Source: Flavobacteriia bacterium
GTDB lineage: Bacteria > Bacteroidota > Bacteroidia > Flavobacteriales_D > Crocinitomicaceae
Assembly: GCA_009925805.1 (NCBI GenBank)
Contig: RFQF01000011.1
Location: 1-22,377, forward strand
Direction: 5' to 3'
Length of the DNA: 22,377 nucleotides
Made by a program: the position numbers and the translations under genes. Positions 21,615-22,377 of the stretch are shown piece by piece (position 1 is the first letter of the stretch; each line of letters opens with the position of its first letter). The notes under the pieces were generated by a model. It searched no databases. It was not told where the DNA came from and saw nothing but the letters and a program-made list of their open reading frames with translations.

Positions 21615-22377
21615 ATGAGACACGGTAATAAATTAAATCATTTAGGTAGGAAGTCTGCTCATAGAAAAGCGATGATTTCCAACATGGCTTGTTCGTTGAT
21701 TCAACATAAAAGAATTTCGACAACAGTGGCCAAAGCCAAGGCGCTTCGTGTATTTGTAGAACCCCTACTTACCAAAGCAAAAACGGATTCTACCCATTCA
21801 CGTAGGGTTGTTTTTTCATACCTTCAAAACAAAGACATTGTCTCCGAATTGTTTCGTGACATAGCCCCTAAAATTGCAGAGCGCAACGGAGGGTACACAC
21901 GCATCATTCGAACTGGATTTCGTTTGGGAGATAATGCGGAAACGTGCATGATCGAATTGGTAGATTTCAACACCGTTTACACGAAAGAGGAAACCAAGAA
22001 AACAACGCGCCGTTCGCGACGTGGAGGAGGGGCAAAATCTACAGCACCGGTTGAGCAAACAACCCACGCCATCGAAGAAGCGGTGGTTGTTGAAGAAACT
22101 CCTATAGTGGATGAAACCCCAGCAGTGGAAGAAGCACCAGTAATGGAAGAAACTCCAGTGGTTCATGAAACCCCGGCAGCGGAAGAAACCCCAATAGCGG
22201 AAGAAACCCCAGTAGTGGAAGAAACTCCAGCAGCAGAAGAAACCCAAGCAGCGGAAGAAACCCAAGCAGCGGAAGAAGCTCCAGTGGTTGATGAAACTCC
22301 TGCAGTGGAAGAAACTCCAGCACAACATGAGCATACTTCCTCACCTGAGTCAGAGGAATCTTCCGAGGAATCTTCTG
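21615..22377 (+). CDS. rplQ: 50S ribosomal protein L17 with long repetitive acidic C-terminal extension (runs off window)
   Basis: The first 120 or so residues are a normal L17: MRHGNKLNHLGRKSAHRKAM, RISTTVAKAKALR, RNGGYTRIIRTGFRLGDNA and MIELVDFN. L17 binds 23S rRNA near the tunnel exit. A basic linker follows (RRSRRGGGAKS, about 132-142). From residue 161 there are thirteen six-residue units of the type ETPxVE/ETPxAE, then a Ser/Glu-rich stretch. No stop is reached by the window end at residue 254, so the gene is partial at its 3' side. Bacteroidota L17 proteins often carry acidic, alanine/proline-rich tails, but this one is long and nearly perfectly periodic. The tail is probably disordered and its role is unknown. 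Confidence 0.95.
   Translation, partial: MRHGNKLNHLGRKSAHRKAMISNMACSLIQHKRISTTVAKAKALRVFVEPLLTKAKTDSTHSRRVVFSYLQNKDIVSELFRDIAPKIAERNGGYTRIIRTGFRLGDNAETCMIELVDFNTVYTKEETKKTTRRSRRGGGAKSTAPVEQTTHAIEEAVVVEETPIVDETPAVEEAPVMEETPVVHETPAAEETPIAEETPVVEETPAAEETQAAEETQAAEEAPVVDETPAVEETPAQHEHTSSPESEESSEESS
22095..22328 (+). repeat. 18-bp coding tandem repeat in rplQ, thirteen units
   Basis: Thirteen in-frame 18-bp units encode ETPIVD, ETPAVE, EAPVME, ETPVVH, ETPAAE, ETPIAE, ETPVVE, ETPAAE, ETQAAE, ETQAAE, EAPVVD, ETPAVE and ETPAQH. The two ETQAAE units are identical at the DNA level. Such an array is prone to copy-number change by slippage and to assembly error. It is confined to the extension beyond the L17 core. 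Confidence 0.9.

Noticed and set aside
21816..22334. Minus-strand open frame with Phe/Trp/Cys-rich repeats opposite rplQ
   Set aside because: It is the reverse reading of the 18-bp repeat of the L17 tail and the L17 core; the periodicity comes from the sense strand.
1..22377. Defence systems, mobile elements, CRISPR arrays, tRNA or rRNA genes, biosynthetic clusters
   Set aside because: None seen: no transposase, integrase or nuclease-like genes, no spaced direct repeats beyond the edge array, and no cloverleaf-like sequence was noticed. The window is housekeeping genes plus a few surface-protein genes.

Overview
The window is a chromosomal segment from a member of the Bacteroidota, most likely a Flavobacteriales-type organism. 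The evidence is threefold: secreted proteins carrying type IX secretion (T9SS) sorting domains, a promoter matching the Bacteroidota TTG / TAnnTTTG consensus ahead of the ribosomal genes, and flavobacterial-looking ribosomal proteins with AT-rich leaders and no well-spaced Shine-Dalgarno sequences. The genus cannot be told from this sequence alone.

Left region (1-5094). A 16-bp tandem repeat sits at the window edge. It is followed by a minus-strand exported PhoD-like metallophosphatase. Diverging from that are two plus-strand secreted proteins: a PKD-domain protein with a short T9SS-like tail, and a 587-residue adhesin-like protein with a gliding-motility/T9SS type B C-terminal domain. A small minus-strand ORF that is little more than a T9SS type A sorting domain converges on them; it has no signal peptide and may be a remnant.

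Right region (5095-22377). A 264-bp intergenic stretch carries a good promoter and a perfect 8-bp hairpin at the expected mRNA 5' end. After it comes one unbroken, co-oriented translation gene cluster: rpsL-rpsG-fusA, the S10 set (rpsJ-rplC-D-W-B-rpsS-rplV-rpsC-rplP-rpmC-rpsQ), the spc set (rplN-X-E-rpsN-H-rplF-R-rpsE-rpmD-rplO-secY-infA-rpmJ) and the alpha set (rpsM-K-D-rpoA-rplQ). Gaps are mostly 2-25 bp, two gene pairs overlap as TAATG, and no tuf gene lies between fusA and rpsJ. These genes supply ribosomal proteins, IF-1, EF-G, the SecY translocon pore and the RNA polymerase alpha subunit, probably largely from one long transcript.

I found no new multi-gene system. The strongest anomaly is in fusA: its 3' end has lost about 86 bp, shifting the frame and destroying half of domain V, while the native last 27 codons remain readable in another frame up to the original stop. 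Lesser points are a hexapeptide-repeat acidic tail on L17 that runs off the window, a long-form S14, and hairpins before rpsL and rpsD.
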